Assembly: GCA_016932435.1 (NCBI GenBank)
Contig: JAFGCW010000010.1
Span: 50,401-114,400, forward strand
DNA: 64,000 nt
Reading direction: 5' to 3'
From: Dehalococcoidales bacterium
GTDB taxonomy: Bacteria > Chloroflexota > Dehalococcoidia > Dehalococcoidales > UBA2162
The notes under the pieces are model-generated. The model was not told the origin of the DNA, ran no database searches, and worked only from the letters and a program-made list of their open reading frames with translations. Position 1 is the first letter of the stretch; each line of letters begins with the position of its first letter. The position numbers and the translations under genes are program-made. Shown here in pieces: positions 42,670 through 51,310 of this stretch.

Positions 42670-43863
42670 ATGGATTTTTCCCTTACACCCGAAGAAGAGG
42701 CCTTTAAAAAAGAGGTCAATGACTGGCTGGATGAAAACATGAAAGACCTCCCGGACTGGTATATCAGGAATGATGGTTCCGGTCCTGAACCGGAATCGGA
42801 GGAAAGCTTGGCATTCAACCGGGAATGGCACAAAAAACTTTATGCAGCCGGATTCGTAGGCATCGCCTGGCCGAAGGAATACGGCGGCCGGGGCGCCACC
42901 CTGATGGAACAGGTTATCTTCAATGAAGAGATGGCAAAACGCCGTGCACCGATGGGCGCCGGAGGTCTGGGGGTCGGCTGGGCAGGACCAACGATAATCG
43001 CGGCTGGAACCGAAGAACAGAAGAAACGATTCCTCCCGAAGATACTCAGTGGAGAAGAGCAGTGGTGCCAGGGATTTTCCGAGCCGGGAGCTGGTTCGGA
43101 CCTCAAGAATATCCAGACAAGAGCAGTCGAAGACGGTGACTACTATGTGGTTAACGGACAGAAGGTGTGGACGACAGGCGGGATGCGAGCCGACTGGGCT
43201 ATCCTTCTGGCGAGAACGAACTTTGATCCCGATATACCGAAACAGCGCGGGATAAGTTATTTCCTTCTCGATATGCATGCTCCCGGAGTTACGGTTCGCC
43301 CCCTGAGAGAAATGACCGGCTATGCGCTCTTCGGAGAAACGTTCCTCGACGATGTGCGTATCCACAAGAGTCTGATGGTTGGCGAAAAGGACAGGGGTTT
43401 TTACATCTCGATGGGGACGCTGGAGTTCGAGAGATCGAATGCCAGCTCGGCTGTCGGCCTTCTATCGTCCATCAATGAACTTATCGCCCTCGCCAGGAAT
43501 ATGCAGCGTAATGCGGATCCTGTAACGCGGCAGAAGATAGCCCAGTTCTATATTGAGGCTAATGTTGCGAAATATATCGGACTGCGTGCCCTTACCCGTC
43601 AACTCAGGGGCATGACACCGGGTCCTGAAAGCGCTGTAGGCAGTGCCCTTACACAGGAAATGGCCCAACGATTGCAGGATTACGCGATGTATCTCCAGGG
43701 ACCCTTCAGCAGGCTCGTCAGGGACTCGAAGCATGCGATAAAGAACGGAAGCTGGCAGAGAAGCTTCCTCAATTCGCGAGGAAACACTATCGCGACCGGT
43801 ACCTCCGAGGTAAAGAGGAATATTATTGCACAGAGAACCTTGGGGCTTCCCAGGTGGGCATAG
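42670..43863 (+). CDS. Acyl-CoA dehydrogenase, probable catalytic subunit
   Basis: 397 residues of the ACAD fold: DFSLTPEEEAFKKEVNDWL at the N-terminus, GIAWPKEYGGRGATLMEQ, QGFSEPGAGSDL (FAD/substrate loop), and GTSEVKRNIIAQRTLGLPR at the C-terminus. The position of the MCAD-type catalytic glutamate before GTS is Thr, but the isovaleryl-CoA-dehydrogenase-type position is kept: LEFERS, Glu254. It lies 21 bp before a second, different ACAD gene. Such pairs make the alpha2beta2 enzymes known from steroid side-chain and alicyclic acid oxidation. AAGGAGCG precedes the ATG. Confidence 0.92.
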   Translation: MDFSLTPEEEAFKKEVNDWLDENMKDLPDWYIRNDGSGPEPESEESLAFNREWHKKLYAAGFVGIAWPKEYGGRGATLMEQVIFNEEMAKRRAPMGAGGLGVGWAGPTIIAAGTEEQKKRFLPKILSGEEQWCQGFSEPGAGSDLKNIQTRAVEDGDYYVVNGQKVWTTGGMRADWAILLARTNFDPDIPKQRGISYFLLDMHAPGVTVRPLREMTGYALFGETFLDDVRIHKSLMVGEKDRGFYISMGTLEFERSNASSAVGLLSSINELIALARNMQRNADPVTRQKIAQFYIEANVAKYIGLRALTRQLRGMTPGPESAVGSALTQEMAQRLQDYAMYLQGPFSRLVRDSKHAIKNGSWQRSFLNSRGNTIATGTSEVKRNIIAQRTLGLPRWA

Positions 43864-43884
43864 AAAAGAAAGGAGTAACGTCAA

Positions 43885-45024
43885 ATGAATTTTGAACTTG
43901 ATGAAGAACAAGTAATGCTTAAAACTTCGGCCCGTGATTTTCTCGAGAAAGAGTGTCCCAAGGAACTGGTCAGGGAAATAATGGAAGACGATGAGAAGGG
44001 GTATTCTCCCGAGCTCTGGAAGAAGATGGCTGAACTGGGATGGCTGGGCTTGTCCTTCCCTGAGGAGTACGGTGGAGCCGATTTTACTTTCCTGGACCTG
44101 GCAGTACTGCTGGAGGAGTGCGGACGCGCCCTGGTTCCCGGTCCGCTGGTACCGACAGTCGTACACGTAGGGCATACCATCCTGGCGGCAGGTACCGAAG
44201 AGCAGAAACAGGAAATACTGCCCAAAATGATAAACGGCGAGTTAATTCTTACTATGGCATTCATGGAGGAAAATGGAAGCCTGGAAGCTTCCGGCATGAC
44301 GGTTAATGCAGAAAAATCCGGTGACAATTATGTCATAAACGGCACCAAGCTGTTTGTACCGGATGCCCACGTGGCCGATTATCTGCTCTGTATCACCAGG
44401 ACAACCGACGGTGCGAACAAGGAAGAAGGGATCACTCTTTTTCTTGTAGATTTGAAAGCAGAAGGTATCCAGGTGGAACTCCTTAAGACCATGACGGGAG
44501 AAAAGCTTTGCGAAGTTGTTTTCAACAACGTTTCAGTTCCAGTGAAAAATATAATAGGCGAAGTCGACAAGGGATGGCCGGTAGTTGAGAAGATGAAGCA
44601 TGAAGCGGCGGTGGCCGAAGCGGCCTGGATGACAGGTGGAGCTCGCTGGGCACTCGATACTACGATAGATTATGCCAAGGAGAGAATTGCCTTCGAGAGG
44701 CCGATAGGCAGCTTCCAGGCAATCCAGCACAAGCTTGCGGAAATAGCACTCGAGGTCGAAGGTTCGACATCGATAATGTATTACGCGGCCTGGACGATAA
44801 TGGAGAATGCTCCGGATATAGCTATGGCCGCGTCTATGGCCAAAGCCTGGTGCGGCGAAACCTATAAACATGCAACCTTTGACGGCGTCCAGATACACGG
44901 CGGTATCGGCTTCACCTGGGATCATGATATGCACCTGTATTTCAAGAGAGCTAAGGCATGTGAGGTGAATTTCGGTGATAGTGACTACCACCGAGAAAAA
45001 ATTGCGAAATTACTCGAAATATAA
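43885..45024 (+). CDS. Acyl-CoA dehydrogenase, second subunit
   Basis: 379 residues: FELDEEQVMLKTSARDFLEK, GLSFPEEYGGADFTFLDLA, GPLVPTVVHVGHTILAAG, FERPIGSFQAIQHKLAEI, QIHGGIGFTWDHDMHLYFKR. The sequence is of the FadE beta type and I cannot place a catalytic glutamate with confidence. It is adjacent to the ACAD at 42670 and so likely its heteromeric partner. AAAGGAGTAACG precedes the ATG. A promoter for the next gene begins 35 bases after the stop. Confidence 0.92.
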   Translation: MNFELDEEQVMLKTSARDFLEKECPKELVREIMEDDEKGYSPELWKKMAELGWLGLSFPEEYGGADFTFLDLAVLLEECGRALVPGPLVPTVVHVGHTILAAGTEEQKQEILPKMINGELILTMAFMEENGSLEASGMTVNAEKSGDNYVINGTKLFVPDAHVADYLLCITRTTDGANKEEGITLFLVDLKAEGIQVELLKTMTGEKLCEVVFNNVSVPVKNIIGEVDKGWPVVEKMKHEAAVAEAAWMTGGARWALDTTIDYAKERIAFERPIGSFQAIQHKLAEIALEVEGSTSIMYYAAWTIMENAPDIAMAASMAKAWCGETYKHATFDGVQIHGGIGFTWDHDMHLYFKRAKACEVNFGDSDYHREKIAKLLEI

Positions 45025-45058
45025 CGAGTGAAAAATCAAAACGTCGGTTTATTGAAGT

Positions 45059-45087
45059 TTGACTTCATAAATAGCAAGTTATAAAAT
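45059..45087 (+). promoter_or_regulatory. Sigma70-type promoter of the enoyl-CoA hydratase gene
   Basis: TTGACT, 17 bases, TAAAAT. The expected start near 45094 leaves an unusually long leader of about 160 bases (see findings). Confidence 0.6.
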
Positions 45088-45256
45088 CAGCGCACGTTGA
45101 AATGAAATATCGGTAGTATAAAGGAGGTGATAACCTGCCTGGTACAGATAGTTCGACCTACCGCAACAGGCACCAATAATATAAATATGGATATGCCTAC
45201 AAAATTTAATGATTAACGTGGTCATTTTTCCCACGAATAACTTCAGGAGAATAAAA

Positions 45257-46021
45257 ATGCCGATTGAATACGAAAAAGAAGGTCATGTAGCCACATTTAC
45301 CATTAACAATCCCGAAGTAATGAATGCTCTGACTCCGACCCAGGTAGCGGAATGGACAGACGCGTTGATAGACTTTCGCGATGACAAGAATATGTGGGTA
45401 GGTATCGTAACCGGCGCCGGAGAAAAAGCATTCTGCACAGGATTAAATCTAAGGAGTGCCGGTCAGACAGCCGGTGGTGAAGCCAGGCCTATCCCGCAGG
45501 AGACACTTGTCCGTGGGCTTAAACTGTATAAACCACTCATCGCGGCTATCAACGGATACGCTCTTGGCGGAGGTCTTGAAATATCCCTGGCATGCGATAT
45601 CAGGATAGCTTCGGAAAATGCCCAGCTTGGACTTACCGAAGTGACTCTGGGCTTGCTGCCCGGTTGGGGTGGCACTCAGAGATTGCCGCGACTTGTCCCA
45701 TTCGGTGTTGCCGCGGAGATGATGATAATGGGCAGGCGTGTTAAAGCCGATGAAGCACTCGCCATCGGACTTGTACACGAAGTGGTACCACTGGAAAACC
45801 TGATGGAAGCCGCAAAGGCTCGTGCTGAGAAGATAGCCGGATCGGCTCCTCTGGCAGTACAGGGTGTCAAGGAGGCTATGTTAAGAGGTATTGAGATGAC
45901 CCTTGCAGATGGTCTTGCCCTTGAAAGTGAACTGGGTAGAAGGGTCAATTCCTCCAAAGATTTTGCCGAAGGAATGAAAGCTTTCGCAGAAAAAAGAAAA
46001 CCGAACTATACAGGAGAATAA
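45257..46021 (+). CDS. Enoyl-CoA hydratase/isomerase family protein
   Basis: 254 residues from ATG 45257, chosen because CAGGAGA lies just upstream and the protein then starts MPIEYEKEGHVATFTINNPE as the family does; in-frame codons further upstream are leader. Crotonase motifs: ITGAGEKAFCTGLNLRS region (oxyanion hole), NGYALGGGLEISLACDIRIA, GLTEVTLGLLPGWGGTQRLP (the Glu of TEVTLG is the usual catalytic acid/base) and KADEALAIGLVHEVV. It hydrates a 2-enoyl-CoA. An SDR gene follows by 37 bp, the expected next step (hydroxyacyl-CoA oxidation). Confidence 0.93.
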   Translation: MPIEYEKEGHVATFTINNPEVMNALTPTQVAEWTDALIDFRDDKNMWVGIVTGAGEKAFCTGLNLRSAGQTAGGEARPIPQETLVRGLKLYKPLIAAINGYALGGGLEISLACDIRIASENAQLGLTEVTLGLLPGWGGTQRLPRLVPFGVAAEMMIMGRRVKADEALAIGLVHEVVPLENLMEAAKARAEKIAGSAPLAVQGVKEAMLRGIEMTLADGLALESELGRRVNSSKDFAEGMKAFAEKRKPNYTGE

Positions 46022-46058
46022 CTCTGTTTCAAAATAAGAGAAAGAAGGTGGAACTGAA

Positions 46059-46823
46059 ATGGATTATGGTTTAAAAGGCAGGAACGCAGTAGTAACAGGT
46101 ACCGGGCGCCAGGGTGCTATGGGACACACAATTGCTAAAACTCTGGCAGCGGAAGGCGCGAATATCGCTTGCGTCGATGTTAATTACGAAGGTGCCCAGG
46201 AGATAGCCAAAGAACTTTCGGGAATGGGAGTCAATGCCAAAGCGTATAATATCGACCAGAGCGAATACGAACAGGTAAAAGAAGGCGCTGCAAAGATATT
46301 AGCTGAAATGGGACCCGTTGATATTCTGGTCAATAATGCCGCGCTTCTTCGTGGCGGCGGACGTATTCAGAAAACCACAGTCGAAGACTGGAAGAATCTG
46401 ATCAAAATCGACCTTGACGGACCATGGTACTGGATAAGGGAACTCTGGGACCAGATGGTTGAACGGCAGTACGGACGTATTGTAAATATTTCCTCGATTG
46501 CCGGCGTCCAGGGTGGTTTCGGTCAGGCTAACTACTCGGCAGCTAAAGCAGGCGTTGTTGCGCTGGCAAAGACAGCAGCCCTCGAAGGCGCACGATCCGG
46601 TATCACTGCTAATACCGTAACTCTTGGTGTAGTTGATACCAGTGGCGGCAAGATACTCGAATCCGAGACCTTCCAGCGAATCGTTGCGCAGGTAGCCATG
46701 CGGAAAATGGGTGAACCGATAGATGTCGCCACAACAGTTGCGTTTCTGGTATCGGAGCAGTGCAAATATGTCACCGGCCAGAACATACACGTTATGGGCG
46801 GTCTCGACCTGTTTACGTACTAG
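46059..46823 (+). CDS. Short-chain dehydrogenase/reductase (probable hydroxyacyl-CoA dehydrogenase)
   Basis: 254 residues: MDYGLKGRNAVVTGTGRQGA (nucleotide site, altered spacing), NNAALLRGGG, NISSIAGVQGG (Ser), NYSAAKAGVV (Tyr, Lys), and GQNIHVMGGLDLF. The genomic place behind enoyl-CoA hydratase suggests oxidation of a 3-hydroxyacyl-CoA, which is inference. AAGAAGGTGG precedes the ATG. A clear terminator follows. Confidence 0.9.
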   Translation: MDYGLKGRNAVVTGTGRQGAMGHTIAKTLAAEGANIACVDVNYEGAQEIAKELSGMGVNAKAYNIDQSEYEQVKEGAAKILAEMGPVDILVNNAALLRGGGRIQKTTVEDWKNLIKIDLDGPWYWIRELWDQMVERQYGRIVNISSIAGVQGGFGQANYSAAKAGVVALAKTAALEGARSGITANTVTLGVVDTSGGKILESETFQRIVAQVAMRKMGEPIDVATTVAFLVSEQCKYVTGQNIHVMGGLDLFTY

Positions 46824-46841
46824 TATAATAACCTTTAGATA

Positions 46842-46872
46842 ATAGCTGCGGAGTGTATTATTCCGCAGCTAT
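46842..46872 (+). terminator. Terminator after the hydratase/SDR unit
   Basis: ATAGCTGCGGA pairs with TCCGCAGCTAT, an 11-bp perfect stem with a 9-base loop. The T-run is short, so efficiency is uncertain. Confidence 0.65.
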
Positions 46873-46983
46873 ATCACGGTATATAATTTCCGACGATAAA
46901 AATCGCCTGGATTTTGTATACTGCTTTCAGTTAATATCTTTATTGTTCATTTAATCAGCGAAGATTCGAAGGGAGTCTACCGT

Positions 46984-48228
46984 ATGACAGAGAGAGATAA
47001 TGTTTCAGGTATGCTCAGCCCTTACCGGGCTCTTGACCTGACCGATGAGAAGGGGCTTCTCTGCGGAAAGATACTGGGAGAACTCGGAGTCGATGTAATA
47101 AAGATAGAAAAACCGGGAGGCGATTCTTCCCGGAATATCGGTCCTTATTACCATGATGAGATTGATCCTGAAAAAAGTCTTTACTGGTTCTCATATAATA
47201 CCGGTAAACGTGGAATTACCCTTGATATAGAAACAGATACCGGTCGGGAAATATTTAAAGAACTTGTGAAAACCGCTGATATAGTGATCGATTCATTCCC
47301 TCCCGGTCATATGAAAGAACTAGGATTGGATTATGGGGAATTGGAGAAGGTAAATCCTGAGATCATCGTAGCTTCAATCACACCGTACGGCCAGACCGGC
47401 CCTTACAAAGATTTTAAGTATTCCGATATCACCCTTTATGCTATGGGTGGTTATATGTCCTCAGTAGGTGACGTAGACCACCCTCCTGTACGGATCAGTC
47501 ATCATTTCCAGACATACCTGCACGGTGGCGGCCAGGCTGCCCAGGGAGTGGTAATGGCTCTTTATCACCGTGAAATGACCGGTGAAGGTCAATACATCGA
47601 TGTCTCGATCCATGACTCAACCTCACGCATCACACCCGAGAGGGTTACGGCATTCTGGGATTTCAGCAAGAAAGTACAACACCGGGCAAAGCCGTCTATT
47701 CTCGGACGGATATGGGAATGCAAGGATGGGTACGTTTACTCGATGTACTGGGGAGGTGCCTCCGGAAATCGTTGGAATACCCCGCTGGTCAAATGGATGG
47801 AGAGCGAAGGCGTCGCCACCGACTTTATAAAGAACTTAGACTGGGAAACGTTTAATATGATGCAGGGTCCTGAAGAAACGCTGATAAAGATAGCAGAGCC
47901 AACCCGGGCACTTTTTTCAAAACATACCAAGGATGAACTGCTCCAGGGAGCCCGTGAGCATAATGCCCAGGTGTATCCCCTGAACAATACCGCAGAGATT
48001 GCAAGCAATGTCCAGCTTGAGGCGAGAGATTACTGGGTGGCACTCGAACACCCGGAACTGGGAACTTCAATCACCTATCCTGGACCTTTCGCCAAGACTA
48101 CGGAAGCTCCGCCACAGGTTACGCGCCGCGCTCCGCTTATAGGCGAACATAACGAAGAAATATATGTTAACGAAATGGGATACTTGGAAGATAAACTCGA
48201 AGAATTAAAACGGGACGGAATCATTTAA
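46984..48228 (+). CDS. CaiB/BaiF CoA-transferase homologue lacking the catalytic Asp (pair partner)
   Basis: 414 residues: RALDLTDEKGLLCGKILGEL, DIVIDSFPPGHMKELGLDY, SITPYGQTGPYKDFKYSD, HREMTGEGQYIDVS. At the catalytic position it reads HHFQTYLHGGG; the residue 18 before the HREMTG arginine is Tyr178. It is closest in the window to the protein at 17342 and, as there, is followed by an Asp-containing partner. GAAGGGAG precedes the ATG. Confidence 0.9.
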   Translation: MTERDNVSGMLSPYRALDLTDEKGLLCGKILGELGVDVIKIEKPGGDSSRNIGPYYHDEIDPEKSLYWFSYNTGKRGITLDIETDTGREIFKELVKTADIVIDSFPPGHMKELGLDYGELEKVNPEIIVASITPYGQTGPYKDFKYSDITLYAMGGYMSSVGDVDHPPVRISHHFQTYLHGGGQAAQGVVMALYHREMTGEGQYIDVSIHDSTSRITPERVTAFWDFSKKVQHRAKPSILGRIWECKDGYVYSMYWGGASGNRWNTPLVKWMESEGVATDFIKNLDWETFNMMQGPEETLIKIAEPTRALFSKHTKDELLQGAREHNAQVYPLNNTAEIASNVQLEARDYWVALEHPELGTSITYPGPFAKTTEAPPQVTRRAPLIGEHNEEIYVNEMGYLEDKLEELKRDGII

Positions 48229-48253
48229 CGAAGGCAAACGCAGGAGAAGAGAA

Positions 48254-49726
48254 ATGTCGAAGAAGTTGCTTGATGGGGTAAAGGTATGTGATTTTTCCCG
48301 CGTTATCGTCGGGCCGCTGACAACCAAGCCGCTGTCCGACTACGGCGCAACTGTAGTCAGGATAGAAGGCAGGAGCAACCTGGAGATTTTCAGGATACAG
48401 GCGCCTGAGCCTGATCTTGCTACCCAGTTTACCCAGTGGAATACCGGTAAACTGGGGGTTACCCTGAATCTCAATGATCCACGGGGGAAAGAGATAGCTT
48501 TGAAAATCGCCGCCTGGGCGGATATCGTCGTGGAAAACTTCGCCGGTGGAGTAATCACCAAACTTGGCCTTGGCTACGAAGAGATAAAGAAGGTTAATCC
48601 GAACGTTATCATGCTCAGCTCATGTATGCAGGGACAGACCGGACCATTCGCCCGGCATCCCGGATGGGGGTTCCAGCTTTCGGCACTTTCAGGTTTCAGT
48701 CATATCACTGGCTGGACTGACGTTCCTCCCCCTGAACTGGGTGTTTATACCGATTTCATAACACCTCAATATAACGTATGCCTTCTTATCGGAGCCCTGC
48801 TGTACAGGAAACGGACAGGAAAGGGGATGTTTATCGATACCGCCCAATTCGAGACTGGCCTGCACTTTATTAGTCCACTCCTGCTGGATTATTTTGTTAA
48901 TAACCGTGTTGCTGAAAGAATGGGAAACCGTTCCGATACCGCAGCTCCGCATAACGCATTCCGGTGCAAGGACGAAGCCAGGTATTGTGTAATCAATATC
49001 TCCAGCGATGAAGAATGGGAAAAACTATGCGGCGTCTTCGCAAATCCTGAGTGGACGAAAGAACAGAGGTTTTCTACCCAGGAACTGAGAGAAGCCAACA
49101 AAAAAGACTTGCGGAAACTGGTGGAAGAATGGGCAACTGATCTTACGGTGGAAGACGTGATAAACAAGATGCAAGCTGGCGAACTGACTGCCGAAAGACT
49201 TCTGGATAATAATGATGCACAGAAACTGAGTAACGCTTATCGTTGCAAGGACGAGGACAGGTGGTGTGCCATCGCGGTGACCACGGACGAAGAATGGGCT
49301 ACTTTCTGTAAAGTGATAGGGAGTCCGGATTGGACGAAGGAAATGAGATTCAGCACGCTTGCGGGAAGAAAAGAAAACGAAGACGAACTTGACAGGCTGG
49401 TGGAGGGATGGACGACTCAACACCTTGCTTTCGATGTGATGAATATAATGCAGGACACCGGTGTACCTGCCGGTGTAGTGGAGACCGGTGAAGACCAGCT
49501 TGAACATGACCTGCAGACCAGGCACAGGAATTTCTTCCAGGAACTCGACCATCCGAGACTCGGTAAACATCATGCCGCGGCATCACCATTCCAACTTTCA
49601 AAGGTACCTTGCGAAATTGAACGGGCGCCGCTTCTGGGTGAACACAACGAGTACGTGTTGAAGGAAATACTCGGATATACGGATGAGGAGATTGTAGACC
49701 TGGTTGTGAATGGTGTCCTGGAGTAA
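48254..49726 (+). CDS. CaiB/BaiF CoA-transferase with catalytic Asp and an internal tandem duplication
   Basis: 490 residues, about 90 more than usual. N-terminal features: VCDFSRVIVGPLTTKPLSDY, DIVVENFAGGVITKLGLGY, YRKRTGKGMFIDTAQ. The catalytic aspartate is in GVYTDFITP (Asp167). The extra length is a second copy of a C-lobe segment: AFRCKDEARYCVINISSDEE...VEDVINKMQ (about 235-307) and AYRCKDEDRWCAIAVTTDEE...AFDVMNIMQ (about 328-400), offset by 93 codons. In single-copy homologues this segment is the small-domain region that closes over the active site. The likely partner is the Asp-less protein 25 bp upstream. CAGGAGAAG precedes the ATG. Confidence 0.9.
   Translation: MSKKLLDGVKVCDFSRVIVGPLTTKPLSDYGATVVRIEGRSNLEIFRIQAPEPDLATQFTQWNTGKLGVTLNLNDPRGKEIALKIAAWADIVVENFAGGVITKLGLGYEEIKKVNPNVIMLSSCMQGQTGPFARHPGWGFQLSALSGFSHITGWTDVPPPELGVYTDFITPQYNVCLLIGALLYRKRTGKGMFIDTAQFETGLHFISPLLLDYFVNNRVAERMGNRSDTAAPHNAFRCKDEARYCVINISSDEEWEKLCGVFANPEWTKEQRFSTQELREANKKDLRKLVEEWATDLTVEDVINKMQAGELTAERLLDNNDAQKLSNAYRCKDEDRWCAIAVTTDEEWATFCKVIGSPDWTKEMRFSTLAGRKENEDELDRLVEGWTTQHLAFDVMNIMQDTGVPAGVVETGEDQLEHDLQTRHRNFFQELDHPRLGKHHAAASPFQLSKVPCEIERAPLLGEHNEYVLKEILGYTDEEIVDLVVNGVLE
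48956..49174 (+). repeat. Internal coding repeat, unit 1
   Basis: Encodes AFRCKDEARYCVINI onward, 73 codons. It matches unit 2 at a fixed offset of 279 bases without frame change. Confidence 0.85.
49235..49453 (+). repeat. Internal coding repeat, unit 2
   Basis: Encodes AYRCKDEDRWCAIAV onward. Most DNA positions differ from unit 1 at third codon bases, so the duplication is old. Confidence 0.85.
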
Positions 49727-49749
49727 TAGACCACGGAATTGTACTAACC

Positions 49750-49772
49750 GGTCGTAAAGCGATCTTTTTTTT
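49750..49772 (+). terminator. Terminator after the CoA-transferase pair
   Basis: GGTCGT, AAA loop, GCGATC (two G-U pairs), then eight T. Confidence 0.65.
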
Positions 49773-49893
49773 AGCAACTTGAATTAGAGAAATTATCAAG
49801 CGTTATTTTCTGTTCTCATTTCATGGCGATACATGAATCATTTCTCATTATCTGCTGTATTTTGCCACGAATCGATTATCGAGAGCTGCCATA

Positions 49894-51189
49894 TTGAGTG
49901 AGAAGAAAGATAAGTACCAGATAAATAACGAAGTTCCGGATGAAAATGGTCGTAGCAGGAATCCTCTGCGTAATATCAAAACCTTCAGGTCGCTGAAGAA
50001 TCCTGTATACCGACTTTATTTTACCGGTATCATGGGGCAACGGGCGTCGATGAACATGCAGATGATAGCCCGTTCGTACCTTATTTATGAGTTAACCGGC
50101 TCCGCTGCTATCCTTGGTGTACTTTCGATATGCAATGCTCTACCGATATTATTCTTTTCAGTATTCGGCGGAGTACTCGCCGACCGTATTCACAAGAAAT
50201 ATGTGTTGACAATTGGCCTGGGAGGTTCGGCACTTATATCTCTGGCGGTAGCTCTCTTATTGAGTACTGGCTATATTAGTTCAGATAACGAAGGTTCATG
50301 GTGGATCCTCGCCCTGTCTGCCGTATTACAGGGATGCATCATGGGGCTGATGATACCATCCAGGCAGGCAATTATCCCGGAGATTGTCGACGACGAAGAA
50401 ATCATGAATGCTGTGTCACTCGACAGCACGGGGATGAATATTCTCAGGCTGGTGTCTCCCGCGTTAGCCGGATTTTTAATAGATATCTCTGGTTACGGGT
50501 CCGTGTACTATGTCATGACAGGAATGTACTTGTTCGGAACAATATGTATCATGTTCATGCCACTGACGGGGAAACTGACCCATGGTGCCAATAACGTTAT
50601 GCAGGATATCAAAGAAGGATTCCTGTATATCCGGCGCGAGTCTACAATCCTCCTGCTCCTTATTTTCACACTTTTCGTAGTGGTCCTGTCCATGCCGTAT
50701 ATGACCTTACTTCCCGTTTTTGCCGAAGATGTACTCGATGTCGGCGCAAGTGGTATGGGCATTCTTGTCAGTGTATCGGGAGTAGGAGCAATGATCACAT
50801 CGCTCATTCTTGCCTCTCTTCCGAATAAGAAAAGAGGGATCATGCTGCTGACAAGTGGTTTACTCCTCGGGCTGGCTTTAACCGTATTTTCTCTCTCCAG
50901 ATCATGGACTCTTTCGTTGATTATTATAGTTTTTGTCGGTATGGGCCAGGCCGGGCGAATGGCTCTGGGTAACACACTTGTGCAATACTATGTCGATTCA
51001 GATTTCAGGGGACGTGTCATGAGTATTTATGTGATGGAATTCGGGCTAACGAGTTTCGGCGGCGCTGCTGCAGGCTTGTTGACCGATGCCTTCGGCCCCA
51101 CGGTCGGTCTTGGAGGATTCTCCATCGCACTTGTTGTCGTTTGTATCCTGGCATTAATCTTTTTACGTCGCATACGACAGCTGGATTAA
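49894..51189 (+). CDS. MFS exporter (EntS/MFS_3-type)
   Basis: 431 residues with about twelve membrane helices after a polar N-terminal tail of some 35 residues. GGVLADRIHKKYVL is the MFS loop 2-3 motif (G-x-x-x-D-R), and GLMIPSRQAIIPEIVDDEEIMNA with NAVSLDSTGMNILRLVSP is typical of the EntS-like, MFS_3 group. Members export siderophores or drugs. It starts at TTG 49894; I see no strong ribosome binding site and another start is possible. It lies directly before the LuxR-type regulator. Confidence 0.85.
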   Translation: MSEKKDKYQINNEVPDENGRSRNPLRNIKTFRSLKNPVYRLYFTGIMGQRASMNMQMIARSYLIYELTGSAAILGVLSICNALPILFFSVFGGVLADRIHKKYVLTIGLGGSALISLAVALLLSTGYISSDNEGSWWILALSAVLQGCIMGLMIPSRQAIIPEIVDDEEIMNAVSLDSTGMNILRLVSPALAGFLIDISGYGSVYYVMTGMYLFGTICIMFMPLTGKLTHGANNVMQDIKEGFLYIRRESTILLLLIFTLFVVVLSMPYMTLLPVFAEDVLDVGASGMGILVSVSGVGAMITSLILASLPNKKRGIMLLTSGLLLGLALTVFSLSRSWTLSLIIIVFVGMGQAGRMALGNTLVQYYVDSDFRGRVMSIYVMEFGLTSFGGAAAGLLTDAFGPTVGLGGFSIALVVVCILALIFLRRIRQLD

Positions 51190-51249
51190 CTGTAAATCCG
51201 GATACCTATTTTACACTGATTCTCTATATTCAACAATGTAATATATTTA

Positions 51250-51258
51250 TGTTAAAAT
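51250..51258 (+). promoter_or_regulatory. Extended -10 element before the LuxR-type regulator
   Basis: TGTTAAAAT lies 53 bases before the ATG; TTCAAC 18 bases upstream is a weak -35. Confidence 0.45.
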
Positions 51259-51310
51259 AACATACTTTTTAATTTCTAACAGTACTTGCCTCGAAAGGCT
51301 GAGGCATTAA

